DNA of 64,000 nucleotides, from positions 30,654 through 94,653 of the forward strand of contig CANRHU010000004.1 of assembly GCA_947630485.1 (NCBI GenBank), written 5' to 3'. This stretch comes from an uncultured Lachnospiraceae bacterium (lineage in GTDB: Bacteria > Bacillota > Clostridia > Lachnospirales > Lachnospiraceae). The notes below the pieces were generated by a model, which was not told where the DNA came from, ran no database searches, and worked only from the letters and a program-made list of their open reading frames with translations. A program made the position numbers and the translations under genes. Below, one piece after another: positions 8,282 to 18,457 of the stretch. Numbering within the stretch: the first letter of the stretch is position 1; every line of letters starts with the position of its first letter.

Positions 8282-9275
8282 ACCGGATCCCCTTTCTCTT
8301 TAATTTCTTCGCCAGCTTCTCCTGGTGTTTCATCTCCTGGCGGGCCTTCTTGGCCTGCTTCGCGTACACGTCCTTCTTAAGCATCAGGGCGGCGGCGAAC
8401 ACCAGAACCAGAACGGTCACGATCACCGCGTACAGCCAGGCCATGGCGGACGCGTAACCGTATCCCTTGCTTCCCGTCGTACCGAACATGGCGTCCTTGA
8501 TCGTCTCAATGATCGTGTTCTGCTCGTTGTTGGACAGGAAGATAATGGTATAGACCACATTTAACAGGGTCATGTTCTTGATCGTCGGCAGCGTGATCTT
8601 CCAGAAGCACTCCCAGGTGGAACCGCCGTCGATCTTGGCGGCCTCGTAGAGCGAGGTATCGATCTTCTGCACCGCGGCCAGAAAGATCAGAATCTGGATA
8701 CCGGAATACCACAGATACATGACGATGTTCTCAAACAGGCCCATGATGGCGTCCTCCAGGAAATCCGGCAGGAAGCCGATCAATCCGCTGATCGCGCTGG
8801 TATTCATGGACGGGATGGAGCCCGCGCCCTGGCTGACCAGCTGTTCCATCACGGGACCGGAAGCGATGATCACAGGCAGGAAGAAGATCAGCCGGAAGAA
8901 GCCTTTTCCTTTGATCTTGCTGTTTAAAAGCAGCGCGATGATCAGCGCGAACACTACGATAACCGGAGTGGCCAGCACGGTCTTCATCAGATAGGCCACC
9001 AGCTCTGTCGGGAAGGTGGCGTCCTCCTGAAGGATCTGGGTAAAGTTCAAAAGTCCGATGAAATTCACCTCACGGCCCTTCGGCGTGATTCTCACGTTGC
9101 TCAGCGCGAAGTTGAAGGACTGGATCAGCGGGCGGATCACGAAGATCGCCGCGCCGATAATCCACGGCAGCACGAAGAAGTAACCCATCATGTTCTCACG
9201 CTGTTTCAGTGAGAGGCGGTGTCTCTTCGTCACAGGAGCCTGCGGCGCTTTCTCATTTTTCCCATTCTTACTCAT
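8229..9275 (-). CDS. sugar ABC transporter permease (MalF/AraP type)
   Basis: 348 aa with six membrane helices and the EAA loop EAAKIDGGSTWECFWKI. The C-terminal 35 residues are strongly basic (KKARQEMKHQEKLAKKLKRK), a cytoplasmic tail longer than in typical MalF-type subunits. Its ATG overlaps the stop of the DUF5696 gene (ATGA overlap), so translation is coupled. Partner of the MalG-type subunit that follows. Confidence 0.9.
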   Translation of the reverse strand: MSKNGKNEKAPQAPVTKRHRLSLKQRENMMGYFFVLPWIIGAAIFVIRPLIQSFNFALSNVRITPKGREVNFIGLLNFTQILQEDATFPTELVAYLMKTVLATPVIVVFALIIALLLNSKIKGKGFFRLIFFLPVIIASGPVMEQLVSQGAGSIPSMNTSAISGLIGFLPDFLEDAIMGLFENIVMYLWYSGIQILIFLAAVQKIDTSLYEAAKIDGGSTWECFWKITLPTIKNMTLLNVVYTIIFLSNNEQNTIIETIKDAMFGTTGSKGYGYASAMAWLYAVIVTVLVLVFAAALMLKKDVYAKQAKKARQEMKHQEKLAKKLKRKGIRYAKQEAKRAGKPIKERR

Positions 9276-11551
9276 CCGACCTCACCTACCTTATAGGACA
9301 TGGCCTCAATGGTCATGCCGTCATATTCGACAGCGTTCCCGCTGTGGTTTACATAGACCTTCACGCCGTTTGAGTAGGTGACGATGGCGAGATCGTCAGC
9401 GGTTCTCTGATGGTCTACGATGGTTGCTCCGGCTATGGCGTCATTGACTTCCTTTAACTTCTCGTAGTACTCGACAATCTCGCTCTTGTACACCGAATAT
9501 TTGGAGGTGTACAGATCGGAGGAATTCGTGTACAGCAGATCCACCGGATCTTCCCATGTCAGGTAGAAGGACGGATAGATGCCGGTCTCTACCAGCTCCA
9601 GGAAATACTCGCTCCGGTTGGCCTCGAAGTTGGTGTAGTCCGCGTACATCGGAAGGATTCCCTTTAAGGCGATGGACATGAACGGAACTTCCTTGTCGGT
9701 GAAGACGTAGTTGGAAGTGTTCACCGGCATACCCATAATGCCGCTTGTCAGGCCCCAGTATTCGGAGATCGGCTGCTCCATCAGGATATCCATATCCTGG
9801 GCCGCGCTTGTGATCGCCGATTCCAGTACGCTGAGCGTATCCGACCGGTTGTAAAGCTTATTGTTGTAGTTGTAGCTGAACAGGTGGTTCGTGATGCCGG
9901 TCAGCGCCAGCTGCTTAATGCCTTCCTTCTTATAGGAAGCCAGGGCGCTCTGCAGTCTCTCCACCGCCTTGTCGGGCGTCTGGTAGTTGAAGTACTCGTA
10001 GATCTCCTTGTAGGTATCCTCCTCGTAGACGCTCTCGTTCAGCTTCTTGATGATGTTGAAGGTGGTATTCACTGTGTCCGGGTTGGCGCGCAGGGCGTCC
10101 TGATACAGGTAGAACTGAATGCCCTTGCCGTTTGCCTCCTCGACCAGCTTGGTCAGATCATGGGTGCCGCCGATCTCACTGTCCGCCTTGTACTTGGTGA
10201 TCGGGACGCTCCAGATGCCGCCCTTCTGCCAGCCCTTGTACACCGTCGTGATGTCGGTGACGCCGCTGGCCGCCAGGTCGTCGTAGATATCCCGGATGTT
10301 GTCCGTGGTGGTCATGGTCACGGCTTTCTTGCCGATGATGCCGTTCTCACGGTCGCTCCCGAGGAAATCAAGCTTGATCCTGAAATCCGTATCCTTCGGG
10401 GTCAGTCCCTGGTCGTTCAGCAGATACTCGCGGTATCTGACCGCCATGCCGGCGTAATCCGCCTCGTCGCCGCCCAGGAAGATGTACCTCATCTTCAAAT
10501 CGCACTGCGAATGACGGCTTTCCTGCAGCTTGACGGAAGCGGTGGCTTCCTTGCTCAGAAGCTGCGTGTAGATTCTCCGCATGGTAAACCGGGGAGTGAT
10601 CCAGTTGTAATTGGTAATCGCGCCGTTCGGATACGCAATGATTCTGGAATCCTCAGCGCCGCTCTCGATAATGCTTAACACCGCCATCTGGGAATCCGTG
10701 TGGACCATACCGAAGACCGGCGCCAGCACCGGTTCGCCGTCGTTGATGGTCTGATACTCATCCCAGAACAGGCTCAGCACATAGGTCTCGTCCACGCCGG
10801 CGTTGCTGCCCCAAACGCTTAAGGTCTGCGGGGAACTGAACCGTCCGTCGTTGTCCTCCAGATAGATCAGGGAACCGTTCCCATCCGGCACGAACATATA
10901 GCCGCTGCGCTCCGCGGAATACGTGTAGCCCAAAAACGGGTAAATGTAAATGCTTCCGATGGTCACGGGCGTGGCCGCGTCCGCCTGCTCCTCCACGATG
11001 GAGCTGTTGGGAATCTCGGCGGTAAATCCGTCGTCTGTCAGGGTCACGTTCAGCGTCATCCTGATCTGATACTTGGTCAGGTTGATGTCCGCCGAGAAGC
11101 CGTTATCCGTGTAATTGACGCTGATCTCGGCTCCGCCCGCCGTCAGGTCGCTTCTCTCCTCGTTGAGGCCGTTTAAGATATCAAATCCCAGGCCGGAATG
11201 GATGAAGCTCTCCCAGGTCTTATTCAGGGTGCCGTCGCTCTCGCCGACAGTGGATTCCATGATGGCCCCGGTCTTCTTGTCGCGGATGATAACGGACAGC
11301 GTGGGCTCATAGAGGTAAAGCTGCAGGTTATCGTTCTCCGCCACCAGCTTGTGATCGTTGATCGTATCGCCGGGATTCGCGATGATGGCGTCCTTAAGCG
11401 CCTCCCTCTTTTCCTCCGCCGTAACCTCCACGTCGGCGACCGCGCCGGTATTCTCCGTGGCGTACGCCGTCATGGGAGCTGCCAATATGGCTCCTGCGAA
11501 TATCCCTGCCAGACCGTTTACGAGATAACGTCTCCAGTTTTTATCTGCCAT
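9272..11551 (-). CDS. DUF5696 domain-containing exported protein
   Basis: 759 aa. A signal sequence (residues 1-31, cleavage after AYA) is followed by an N-terminal beta-rich region and a central region with alternating strand/helix pattern suggestive of a glycosidase-like TIM barrel, then a small C-terminal beta domain (VYVNHSGNAVEYDGM). DUF5696 proteins recur beside sugar ABC transporters in Lachnospiraceae and Paenibacillus, but no activity is established that I know of. Its start overlaps the end of the NHL/Yip1 gene by 11 bases, and its stop overlaps the next permease start, so it is embedded in the transporter operon. Inference: a surface glycosidase or glycan-processing factor feeding the importer. 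Confidence 0.75.
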   Translation of the reverse strand: MADKNWRRYLVNGLAGIFAGAILAAPMTAYATENTGAVADVEVTAEEKREALKDAIIANPGDTINDHKLVAENDNLQLYLYEPTLSVIIRDKKTGAIMESTVGESDGTLNKTWESFIHSGLGFDILNGLNEERSDLTAGGAEISVNYTDNGFSADINLTKYQIRMTLNVTLTDDGFTAEIPNSSIVEEQADAATPVTIGSIYIYPFLGYTYSAERSGYMFVPDGNGSLIYLEDNDGRFSSPQTLSVWGSNAGVDETYVLSLFWDEYQTINDGEPVLAPVFGMVHTDSQMAVLSIIESGAEDSRIIAYPNGAITNYNWITPRFTMRRIYTQLLSKEATASVKLQESRHSQCDLKMRYIFLGGDEADYAGMAVRYREYLLNDQGLTPKDTDFRIKLDFLGSDRENGIIGKKAVTMTTTDNIRDIYDDLAASGVTDITTVYKGWQKGGIWSVPITKYKADSEIGGTHDLTKLVEEANGKGIQFYLYQDALRANPDTVNTTFNIIKKLNESVYEEDTYKEIYEYFNYQTPDKAVERLQSALASYKKEGIKQLALTGITNHLFSYNYNNKLYNRSDTLSVLESAITSAAQDMDILMEQPISEYWGLTSGIMGMPVNTSNYVFTDKEVPFMSIALKGILPMYADYTNFEANRSEYFLELVETGIYPSFYLTWEDPVDLLYTNSSDLYTSKYSVYKSEIVEYYEKLKEVNDAIAGATIVDHQRTADDLAIVTYSNGVKVYVNHSGNAVEYDGMTIEAMSYKVGEVG

Positions 11552-13574
11552 ATCGATACACCACCTCTCCAGCTACCGCCGACACGAAGTCGATGATCTG
11601 CTTAAACAGTACGTAAATGATGAATACCAGAAGCGCCAGGATCAGCACAGTGAACGCGGTCAGGAATATAATCTTGAAGGTCTCCGCAACCGTGTAATTA
11701 TTCACTTCCTTGATCGTCATAAACAGCAGGATGACGCACCAGGAGTAGATGAATATCTGCGCAAAGTCGATCAGGAACACTTCGTTGTAGGTGATCACAT
11801 TGCTCAAAATGATGCAAAGGGGCTCAAACAGGATGTAGGGCGCAAGCGAAAACGCAAAGCCGCAGAACAGGCGCTTAAAGCTTCCTTCGCCGTCGTTGAT
11901 GGTACACATCAGGTAGTTGCAGGCCGTCAGCACCACGAACACGCCGATGATCATCATGATATCGTTGGGGATCGTGTAGCGCCCTTCCCTGACCGTCCGA
12001 AGCAGGAACCCGCAGTAATACTTGTTGATCACGAAAATCAGCGTAGTCAGAATCAGCAGTATCCCCGCCGTGATCCAGGAGCTCTTGTTCTCGTAGCGCA
12101 GGCCGTAGGCCCCGTCCACCGGATGCTTCATATAGTAGGTCAGATACTTCTGACGCTGCCAGAAATTGCCCTTCCGGAAGCCCTCCGTCGCGTTCAGAAG
12201 CGGATTAAAGATTCCTTTCTTCTGTTGCAGCTTCTTAAGAACCCAGATCACCAGGCAGATGAGAACTACGACGCCCGCCGCCGTGATCAGATTCTCGCGC
12301 AGCCAGGTATTTCTTACCTCCCAGAACGCGTCGGAGTAGACCTCGAATGCCTTGGACACTCTCGCGTACTTTAAGGCGTTGGAGTAATCCTCTACCTGCA
12401 GATAGGAGCGGCTGATGGCCTCGTTGGCGTAATCGAAGAGGCTGTTGGTCTCCAGAACCTGCAGAAGCGGAGCCATGCTCTCGATGTAACGGCCGTTCTC
12501 ATAGAGGTTTAAGGCGCTGTGCAGGAGGTTCGTGAACTCGGTCGCCTGGAAATACTGAACCTGACGGCTGTCGGAGTCCACGATGTAGATATTGTCGTCA
12601 GCGTCCACCGCGATGGCCTCGACACGGCTTGACAGACCGATGCGGAACCGGCCGTCGTCGCGTCCACCGAACACGAAGAGCATGTCGCCTTCCGCGTTAT
12701 ACTCGTAGATGTAGCCGTCCGAGGAAGCGACATACACATTGTCGTGGTTGCCCACCGTGACCGCGGCCTCCCTGCCGTCATAGGCGTCGGGCTCGATCAG
12801 GTTGGTGCCCGCGATGTTTAACTTCTTGAGACTTAAATTCTTAAGTCCGGGGGTGATCGTATAGATCAGGCCCTGCTTGTCGATCGCCACGTTCACCGGC
12901 GTGGAAGGAAGGTTGCTCACCATCCTGGCCAGCTGCTCGTCCGTGAACACCGCCTCCTGGATCATGCGCAGCACCGTGACGTTGGCGTTGTTGGTGCCGA
13001 AGTATCCAAGGAAGGTGCCGCCCTCGGTCGGGGTCAGCTGTACAAGGCCGTTGGAGTTTCCTTCGCAGACGATGTACATATCGCCGCCGGCGTTGACTAC
13101 GATCTTCACCGGCTTGAAATCGCCCTTGCCGTACAGCGGGTGATTGGGCTTCGTGTAGGTGGCGATGACCTCTCCCTCCGGGTTAAATACGACGACCTTG
13201 CCGGAGCGGTCCGCCACGTACAGCTGCTTCTCTTCCGTAACAAAGATTCCATAAGGCTCCACCAGCTCGCCCTCGCCGATGGTATCCACATACTCGCCGG
13301 TCAGGGTGCTGACCCAGACCACCTTGGCGCCGGCATCCGCAATATAGATATAGCCGTCCTCCGTGATCTTGATATCGGTGGGCTTCACTAAGGAATTGTC
13401 GCCGATCTTATTGAAGGAGCCTTTGGGCGTATATGCCGTCTGTGTTTCCGTAACATAACCGTAACCGTCGATGGTGTAGGTTTTATATGGCACCTCCGCG
13501 TATGCCGTGAGAGGCGTGGCGGCCAGGCTCAGCACGGAAAGTACAGCAGGCAGAAGCATTTTCCATCTTTTCAT
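11541..13574 (-). CDS. NHL-repeat beta-propeller protein with C-terminal Yip1 membrane domain
   Basis: 677 aa from the ATG at 13574 (AGGAGGAG upstream; the longer in-frame extension overlaps the preceding gene and is not supported). Signal peptide 1-26; residues about 60-370 contain repeated NHL-type blades (PTDIKITEDGYIYIADAG, PYGIFVTEEKQLYVADRSG, VEAIAVDADDNIYIVDSD); residues 370-440 look TPR-like; one membrane helix near 450 is followed by a Yip1-type domain with about five helices. The propeller would face outward and the Yip1 part sit in the membrane. It lies between the two permease pairs, suggesting an accessory or scaffold role in the importer (inference). Confidence 0.8.
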   Translation of the reverse strand: MKRWKMLLPAVLSVLSLAATPLTAYAEVPYKTYTIDGYGYVTETQTAYTPKGSFNKIGDNSLVKPTDIKITEDGYIYIADAGAKVVWVSTLTGEYVDTIGEGELVEPYGIFVTEEKQLYVADRSGKVVVFNPEGEVIATYTKPNHPLYGKGDFKPVKIVVNAGGDMYIVCEGNSNGLVQLTPTEGGTFLGYFGTNNANVTVLRMIQEAVFTDEQLARMVSNLPSTPVNVAIDKQGLIYTITPGLKNLSLKKLNIAGTNLIEPDAYDGREAAVTVGNHDNVYVASSDGYIYEYNAEGDMLFVFGGRDDGRFRIGLSSRVEAIAVDADDNIYIVDSDSRQVQYFQATEFTNLLHSALNLYENGRYIESMAPLLQVLETNSLFDYANEAISRSYLQVEDYSNALKYARVSKAFEVYSDAFWEVRNTWLRENLITAAGVVVLICLVIWVLKKLQQKKGIFNPLLNATEGFRKGNFWQRQKYLTYYMKHPVDGAYGLRYENKSSWITAGILLILTTLIFVINKYYCGFLLRTVREGRYTIPNDIMMIIGVFVVLTACNYLMCTINDGEGSFKRLFCGFAFSLAPYILFEPLCIILSNVITYNEVFLIDFAQIFIYSWCVILLFMTIKEVNNYTVAETFKIIFLTAFTVLILALLVFIIYVLFKQIIDFVSAVAGEVVYRYGR

Positions 13575-13585
13575 CTTCTCTCCTC

Positions 13586-14455
13586 CTACTTGATACCGGA
13601 ATGAGCCATGGTGTTCATAATGCTCTTCTGGCAGAATATAAACACGACCAGGTTCGGTATAAACATGATCAGCGTCGCCGCGGCCGCGATACCCTGACCA
13701 GCCACCGTGTTGTTCGTGGAAGCCAGCGTATTCATATAGAAGGCCAGGGTCCGCAGACCGTCCTCGTTCATGTAGAGGTTGGAGCTCTCCACATTGGTCC
13801 ATACCTGCTGGAAGGCCAGAATTGCGCTGGTAGCGATGGCCGGCTTAATCATCGGGATGATGATCTTTCGGTACACCACGTACTCGTTAGCGCCGTCCAT
13901 ATACGCCGCGTCGATCAGGGCGTCCGGAATCTGGTCGATGAACTGTTTCACCAAAAACAGGTTCACAGGCATGGCCAGAAGGGGCAGGATGTGGGCCAGG
14001 TAGTTGTTGGTCATTCCCAGGGCGTCGATCACGAGGTAACGGGGGATCATGACGGCTACGGGAACGAACATCAGGGCCGCGTTGTTGATCTCCAAAAGCG
14101 TGTTCTTGCCTTTGAAGCGAAGCTTCGACAGCGCGTAGCCTGCCATGGATGAGAGCAGGATGGAGCAGATCACATCCGCGGCGGTCACGATCAGACTGTT
14201 GAACGCGTAGCGGCTCAGCGGAATGCCGGAGGTCTGGGACGCTTTCATCAGGCCCCGGAAGTTATCCAGCGTAGGGTTCCGCACAAAGAACTTAGGCGGG
14301 AATGCGAACAGTTCTTCCATGGGCTTAAACGCGTGGCAGAAGATATAGATGATCGGGAGCAGCATGAAAAGCGCCAGTGGGGCCACCGCAACGATCAGCT
14401 TGATCTGTCCGCGCTCAAATTTTTTCGGATTGATATTACTTCCTCTATATGCCAT
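13586..14455 (-). CDS. carbohydrate ABC transporter permease (MalG type), second set
   Basis: 289 aa from the ATG at 14455 (GGGGGCGAAAG upstream); an in-frame TTG/GTG-type start at 14488 would overlap the preceding gene and has no ribosome site. Six membrane helices and EAA loop DAAYMDGANEYVVYRKI. Belongs to the first half of the operon with the 1000-aa binding protein and the MalF-type permease; 11 bases separate it from the NHL/Yip1 gene. Confidence 0.9.
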   Translation of the reverse strand: MAYRGSNINPKKFERGQIKLIVAVAPLALFMLLPIIYIFCHAFKPMEELFAFPPKFFVRNPTLDNFRGLMKASQTSGIPLSRYAFNSLIVTAADVICSILLSSMAGYALSKLRFKGKNTLLEINNAALMFVPVAVMIPRYLVIDALGMTNNYLAHILPLLAMPVNLFLVKQFIDQIPDALIDAAYMDGANEYVVYRKIIIPMIKPAIATSAILAFQQVWTNVESSNLYMNEDGLRTLAFYMNTLASTNNTVAGQGIAAAATLIMFIPNLVVFIFCQKSIMNTMAHSGIK

Positions 14456-14471
14456 AATCTTTCGCCCCCTT

Positions 14472-15401
14472 TCAGTCTTTCTCAGCAAACAGCTTCTTCG
14501 CCATGGTGGAGAAGAGCCAGATGATAGCTAACAGTACGACGGATACGGCCGCCGCGTAACCCATCTCGTAACGGATAAAGCCGTAGTCCTCGATGTGGTT
14601 GACGATCAGCTGAGCCGCGTAACCGGGCGTCGGGTTGGCGCCGGTCAAGGATACGCCGATGGCGCCGTTGGAGAAGGTGTTGACCACCGCCATGACCGCG
14701 CCGAACAGCATCTGCGGCTTCATGGTCGGGATCGTGATGTAAATCATCTCCTGGAAGCGGTTCTTGATTCCGTCGATGGCGCCCGCCTCGTAGAGCTCCT
14801 CATCCGCGTTCAGGATACCGGCCAGCATGGAGAGGAAGCCGACGCCCATGCTGGACCACAGCGCCACGATGATGACGATGGGCAGCAGATACGTCGTATT
14901 GGTCAGCCAGATGATGGGCTCATTGATGATTCCCAAATTCATCAGGATGCTGTTTAAGTATCCGGTCTGGTCGCCGGTGAAAATGATCTTCCACAGAACG
15001 GCCATGGCCACGCCGCTTGTCATGCTGGGCGAGTAGAAAATCAGCGCCAGAATCGTCCTCGGTACGCTGGACAGCTGCGCCAGCACCCACGCCAGCAGGA
15101 AGGAGAGCAGATATCCGCCGATTCCGACGATGATGACGTACACCACCGTGTTGGGCAGGACGTTCTGCATGAAGATCTCATCCTGGGTGATCAGGTTAAT
15201 ATAGTTGAGGAACCCGGCGAAGGTCGGGAACTCAATGGTATTGAAATTCGTAAAGGAAAGGCCGATCGCGATCACCATCGGGACGATGATGAAGACGACG
15301 AACAGGATCAGGTAAGGAGCCAAAAATACCAGCGCTGCCGGGTTGGACGCTTCGCGCTTGCTGATCTGATTCTTCTTGCCTTTTGATTCAGCTTTGCTCA
15401 T
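14472..15401 (-). CDS. sugar ABC transporter permease (MalF type), second set
   Basis: 309 aa, six membrane helices, short basic N-terminus, EAA loop [18 protein letters not shown] (the usual EAA is EAG here). The start codon shares bases with the stop of the large binding-protein gene (TGATG), a classical coupling arrangement that ties the two products stoichiometrically. Confidence 0.9.
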   Translation of the reverse strand: MSKAESKGKKNQISKREASNPAALVFLAPYLILFVVFIIVPMVIAIGLSFTNFNTIEFPTFAGFLNYINLITQDEIFMQNVLPNTVVYVIIVGIGGYLLSFLLAWVLAQLSSVPRTILALIFYSPSMTSGVAMAVLWKIIFTGDQTGYLNSILMNLGIINEPIIWLTNTTYLLPIVIIVALWSSMGVGFLSMLAGILNADEELYEAGAIDGIKNRFQEMIYITIPTMKPQMLFGAVMAVVNTFSNGAIGVSLTGANPTPGYAAQLIVNHIEDYGFIRYEMGYAAAVSVVLLAIIWLFSTMAKKLFAEKD

Positions 15402-18400
15402 CAGTCATCTCCTCCTTCCGTCTTTCCTAGGATCTGCCGCACCTTTTCCAGCGTCGGCACCTCGTAAGGCGTGATCACGTTGCCGTTAGCGTCGTTGTAG
15501 CCGAACTCCTCAAGCTTGCGCTCCGTCTCACGGTTGATGCGCTTCACGGCGTTGTCAAGCGTTCTTCTTAAGTTCTCGCCGTCCACGACGATGGAGTTGT
15601 AGGCGTTAGAAATCTCACGCTCTACCATGTAGGAGCCCGGAAGCCTCGGGGCCTCGTTGATCCACTCGGCCTGGGCCAGGATCGTCTCCTTGTCCTGGGT
15701 CTTCCACGGAAGTCTGCGGAACGCCTCTTTATTCGCCGTGTTCCACATGAAAGTGCTTCCGTAGGTGACCTGCAGGGTCTGTCCGAACTCAGCCTGCACG
15801 TCGGCGGAGGACCACCACTTCATGAATTCCCAGGTCTTCGCCTCGCGCTCCGGATCGGATTTGAACATGACCGTACTCTCGGCGCCTCCGGATATGTAGC
15901 GCAGCACCTCGCCGTTTTCATCCACCGTGCCGGGCACCGGGTAGATATCCCAGCTGTTGGCGATCTCGGGAGCCGCGTTGATTAACAGGTTGTAGACGCC
16001 GTAATCCGCGATTCCGATCGGCATGGAGCCGTTGCGGAAATGCTGGTAGAAGTTGGGGATATCCTTGGGCATATTGTAAATGGTAAAGAGCTCGGTCAGC
16101 TCCTTAAAGCCCTTGACGGACTCCTCGCTGTTCATATTCGAATCGCCGGCGTACTGGGTGTACAGCGATCCGCCGTTCTGCAGGATCAGCGGCGTGGTGC
16201 CGTGGAAGTTCCTCATTGCCTGCATACCGGCCGTCGGATAGTAGAAATTCATACCGCGCATCTGCAGACTCGGCAGAAGGTTTCTCACATCCTGGATCGT
16301 ATCCGGTACTTCCAGTCCCAGCTTCTCAAATACATCGGTCCTCACATACAGGACATAGAAATTCATGGTCTCCGGCAGGGAATAGATCCCGTCCTCAATG
16401 GTGGACGGCACCAGAAGTCCTTCCTCAAACCGGCTGGCGACCTCAGCAAAATCATCAAACTCCGTCAGATCCTTGATGGCGCCGCGGATACCCAGCTCAA
16501 ACGGCACCGCGTAGTTGATGCCGGTCGCCACATCAGGAGCGTCGCCGGAGGCGTTGGCCAGAATCAGCTTGTTCTGGTCGGGCATCAGGGCCAGGTCGAC
16601 CTGGATACCGGTCTTGGCCGTGAAGTCCTCGTCGATCATCTTCTGCATGATCTCCAGATACTGTCTGGAGCGGTTCACCCATACCTGCAAATGCTCCGGG
16701 TCGTTGCCGCTGGTGGAGTAGGCCTGGGAGGTAAACGACGTGACAAACCGCTTAATGCTGGCGGCGATGGATGCGAAGAAGCCCGAGCCTGTCGGAACCT
16801 TCGCGCCGTCCTGGTACAGATAGATCCGGTCGATACCAAGGGCGTTCTCATTGATGCTGTCGATCAGGTTCGCCAGGAACTGGTTCACCGAGTTGCTGCT
16901 GGTCGTCAGCTCGGATACCCGGAACGCGAGCTCGTCCGGCTCGCTGGCCAGGGACCGCAGCTGCCCGCTGGCTACGCCCGCGGAAGAAAACGCGCCGATC
17001 TTCTTGGCTGTCGGATTGTACTGCTTCACGCTCTCAACCAGCTCGTCCAGCCTGTCGGCATAACCGCTGAGCCTGGTGATGGCGTCGGGGATGTACTCCT
17101 CGATGTTTAAGTCACGGTATTTGTCCTTGTTGGTGCCCGCGACCTTGGTGATCTCCAGGTTTAAGTTGTTGACGCCGTTCATGATCTCGTCCACGGCTTC
17201 CAGCACATGCCGGATCGGATCCGCCGTAATCGTAAACGTAATCGTGTGCTCGCCCGCGTCCAGATCCAGGCTGAGCACATTTCCCGCGTCGTCGGAAAGC
17301 TTCTCCACCTGGTAGCCGGAACCGTAGGGCAGCGGATAGTTCTCAAATTCCGTGTTGGGAATGACACCGTCCACAGCCACGTTGACAAAGACCGGGAAAT
17401 CCGCCTTGCTGCTCTGGACATAGTTCAGAGCCAGATGATAGGTTCCCGCGCTCTCCACATTCACCTTATAGGTGACGGACTGGCCGGCTTCGGAGAAGGA
17501 CGCGCTGTCGATGGTATTCAGGGCCTTGGTCTCCACCTCGTAGGGATCCAGGTCGATGTCATACTCGCAGGCCGCCCGGATGGAGGAAGCATTCCTGTAA
17601 TCCATCTTCTCGCCCTGGATTGTGATCATCGTGCTGCCTGGGGCCTCCTTTGAGCCGCTGTACTCCGCGACGGCAGGCTCAGGATTCAGATAAATGTTGC
17701 CCAAAAGCATCGTACCTTCGATCAGGGAGATCTCCAGTTCATTCTCTCCCTCCTTCAGTTCCACTGCCAGCGGGCCGCTGTAACGGTAGCTGGCGTCCCC
17801 CACATACTTGTTCTGCCACTGCAGAAGTTTGTCGGGCACCGGCACAATCTGATTCCCATATCGGTCGAAGGAATCCTCTGCCGGGTCGCGCCACATGGCC
17901 TCCAGCTTTATGTCCCTAAGTTCATAGAACTGGAACTCGCCGTTCACCTTCATGGACAACTCCAGGGCAAGCACGCTGTCCCCGATGTCAAGATAATCCA
18001 TGCTGATGAAGTAGCGTCCCGCCTGCGGCGCATTGACCGTCACAATCCCGGAATCGTGAATGTTCATCTGGATCGCGCCGCTTCCGTAGCCGTAGGTATC
18101 GCTGGCCGCGGAGGTTCCGCTGATCGCCGTGAAATTCGACGCCGTGTCGATGGTGACGGGCTCCCCTTCATAGAAGGGGCTTGTCATCGACTGGCTGACC
18201 TTCGTGTAGTTGTTGTCAATCATATCGTTGGAGAAATTGTCGTCCGTGATATAATTGGCAGCAGTTTCCGCGTTGACCTTGCCGTCCGCTGACGCCTGTT
18301 CGCTCGTTTTCAGATCTGTCGCCCAGACGGGTGTGCTCGCTGCCGCCATCGCCGCGGCGGTAAAGACTGCCAGCCATCTGCGCATTTTCTTGCCTGAAAA

Positions 18401-18403
18401 CAT
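15401..18403 (-). CDS. very large extracellular solute-binding protein with N-terminal carbohydrate-binding-like modules
   Basis: 1000 aa, about twice the usual length. Signal peptide 1-28 (ends VWA). Residues about 90-240 and 255-400 are two beta-sandwich, CBM-like modules with similar internal motifs ([48 protein letters not shown]). A helical segment of about 150 residues follows, and the group 1 solute-binding domain occupies roughly 570-1000 ([22 protein letters not shown], then [27 protein letters not shown]). No lipobox Cys is present, so anchoring may be through the uncleaved signal, the CBM modules or partners. Second gene of the operon; likely recognises a polymeric or long oligosaccharide (inference). 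Confidence 0.85.
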   Translation of the reverse strand: MFSGKKMRRWLAVFTAAAMAAASTPVWATDLKTSEQASADGKVNAETAANYITDDNFSNDMIDNNYTKVSQSMTSPFYEGEPVTIDTASNFTAISGTSAASDTYGYGSGAIQMNIHDSGIVTVNAPQAGRYFISMDYLDIGDSVLALELSMKVNGEFQFYELRDIKLEAMWRDPAEDSFDRYGNQIVPVPDKLLQWQNKYVGDASYRYSGPLAVELKEGENELEISLIEGTMLLGNIYLNPEPAVAEYSGSKEAPGSTMITIQGEKMDYRNASSIRAACEYDIDLDPYEVETKALNTIDSASFSEAGQSVTYKVNVESAGTYHLALNYVQSSKADFPVFVNVAVDGVIPNTEFENYPLPYGSGYQVEKLSDDAGNVLSLDLDAGEHTITFTITADPIRHVLEAVDEIMNGVNNLNLEITKVAGTNKDKYRDLNIEEYIPDAITRLSGYADRLDELVESVKQYNPTAKKIGAFSSAGVASGQLRSLASEPDELAFRVSELTTSSNSVNQFLANLIDSINENALGIDRIYLYQDGAKVPTGSGFFASIAASIKRFVTSFTSQAYSTSGNDPEHLQVWVNRSRQYLEIMQKMIDEDFTAKTGIQVDLALMPDQNKLILANASGDAPDVATGINYAVPFELGIRGAIKDLTEFDDFAEVASRFEEGLLVPSTIEDGIYSLPETMNFYVLYVRTDVFEKLGLEVPDTIQDVRNLLPSLQMRGMNFYYPTAGMQAMRNFHGTTPLILQNGGSLYTQYAGDSNMNSEESVKGFKELTELFTIYNMPKDIPNFYQHFRNGSMPIGIADYGVYNLLINAAPEIANSWDIYPVPGTVDENGEVLRYISGGAESTVMFKSDPEREAKTWEFMKWWSSADVQAEFGQTLQVTYGSTFMWNTANKEAFRRLPWKTQDKETILAQAEWINEAPRLPGSYMVEREISNAYNSIVVDGENLRRTLDNAVKRINRETERKLEEFGYNDANGNVITPYEVPTLEKVRQILGKTEGGDD

Positions 18404-18457
18404 ACCTCCACCTTCTTTCTCTCTATTGCTTATATAGAAATGAATTACCGCTCCTCT

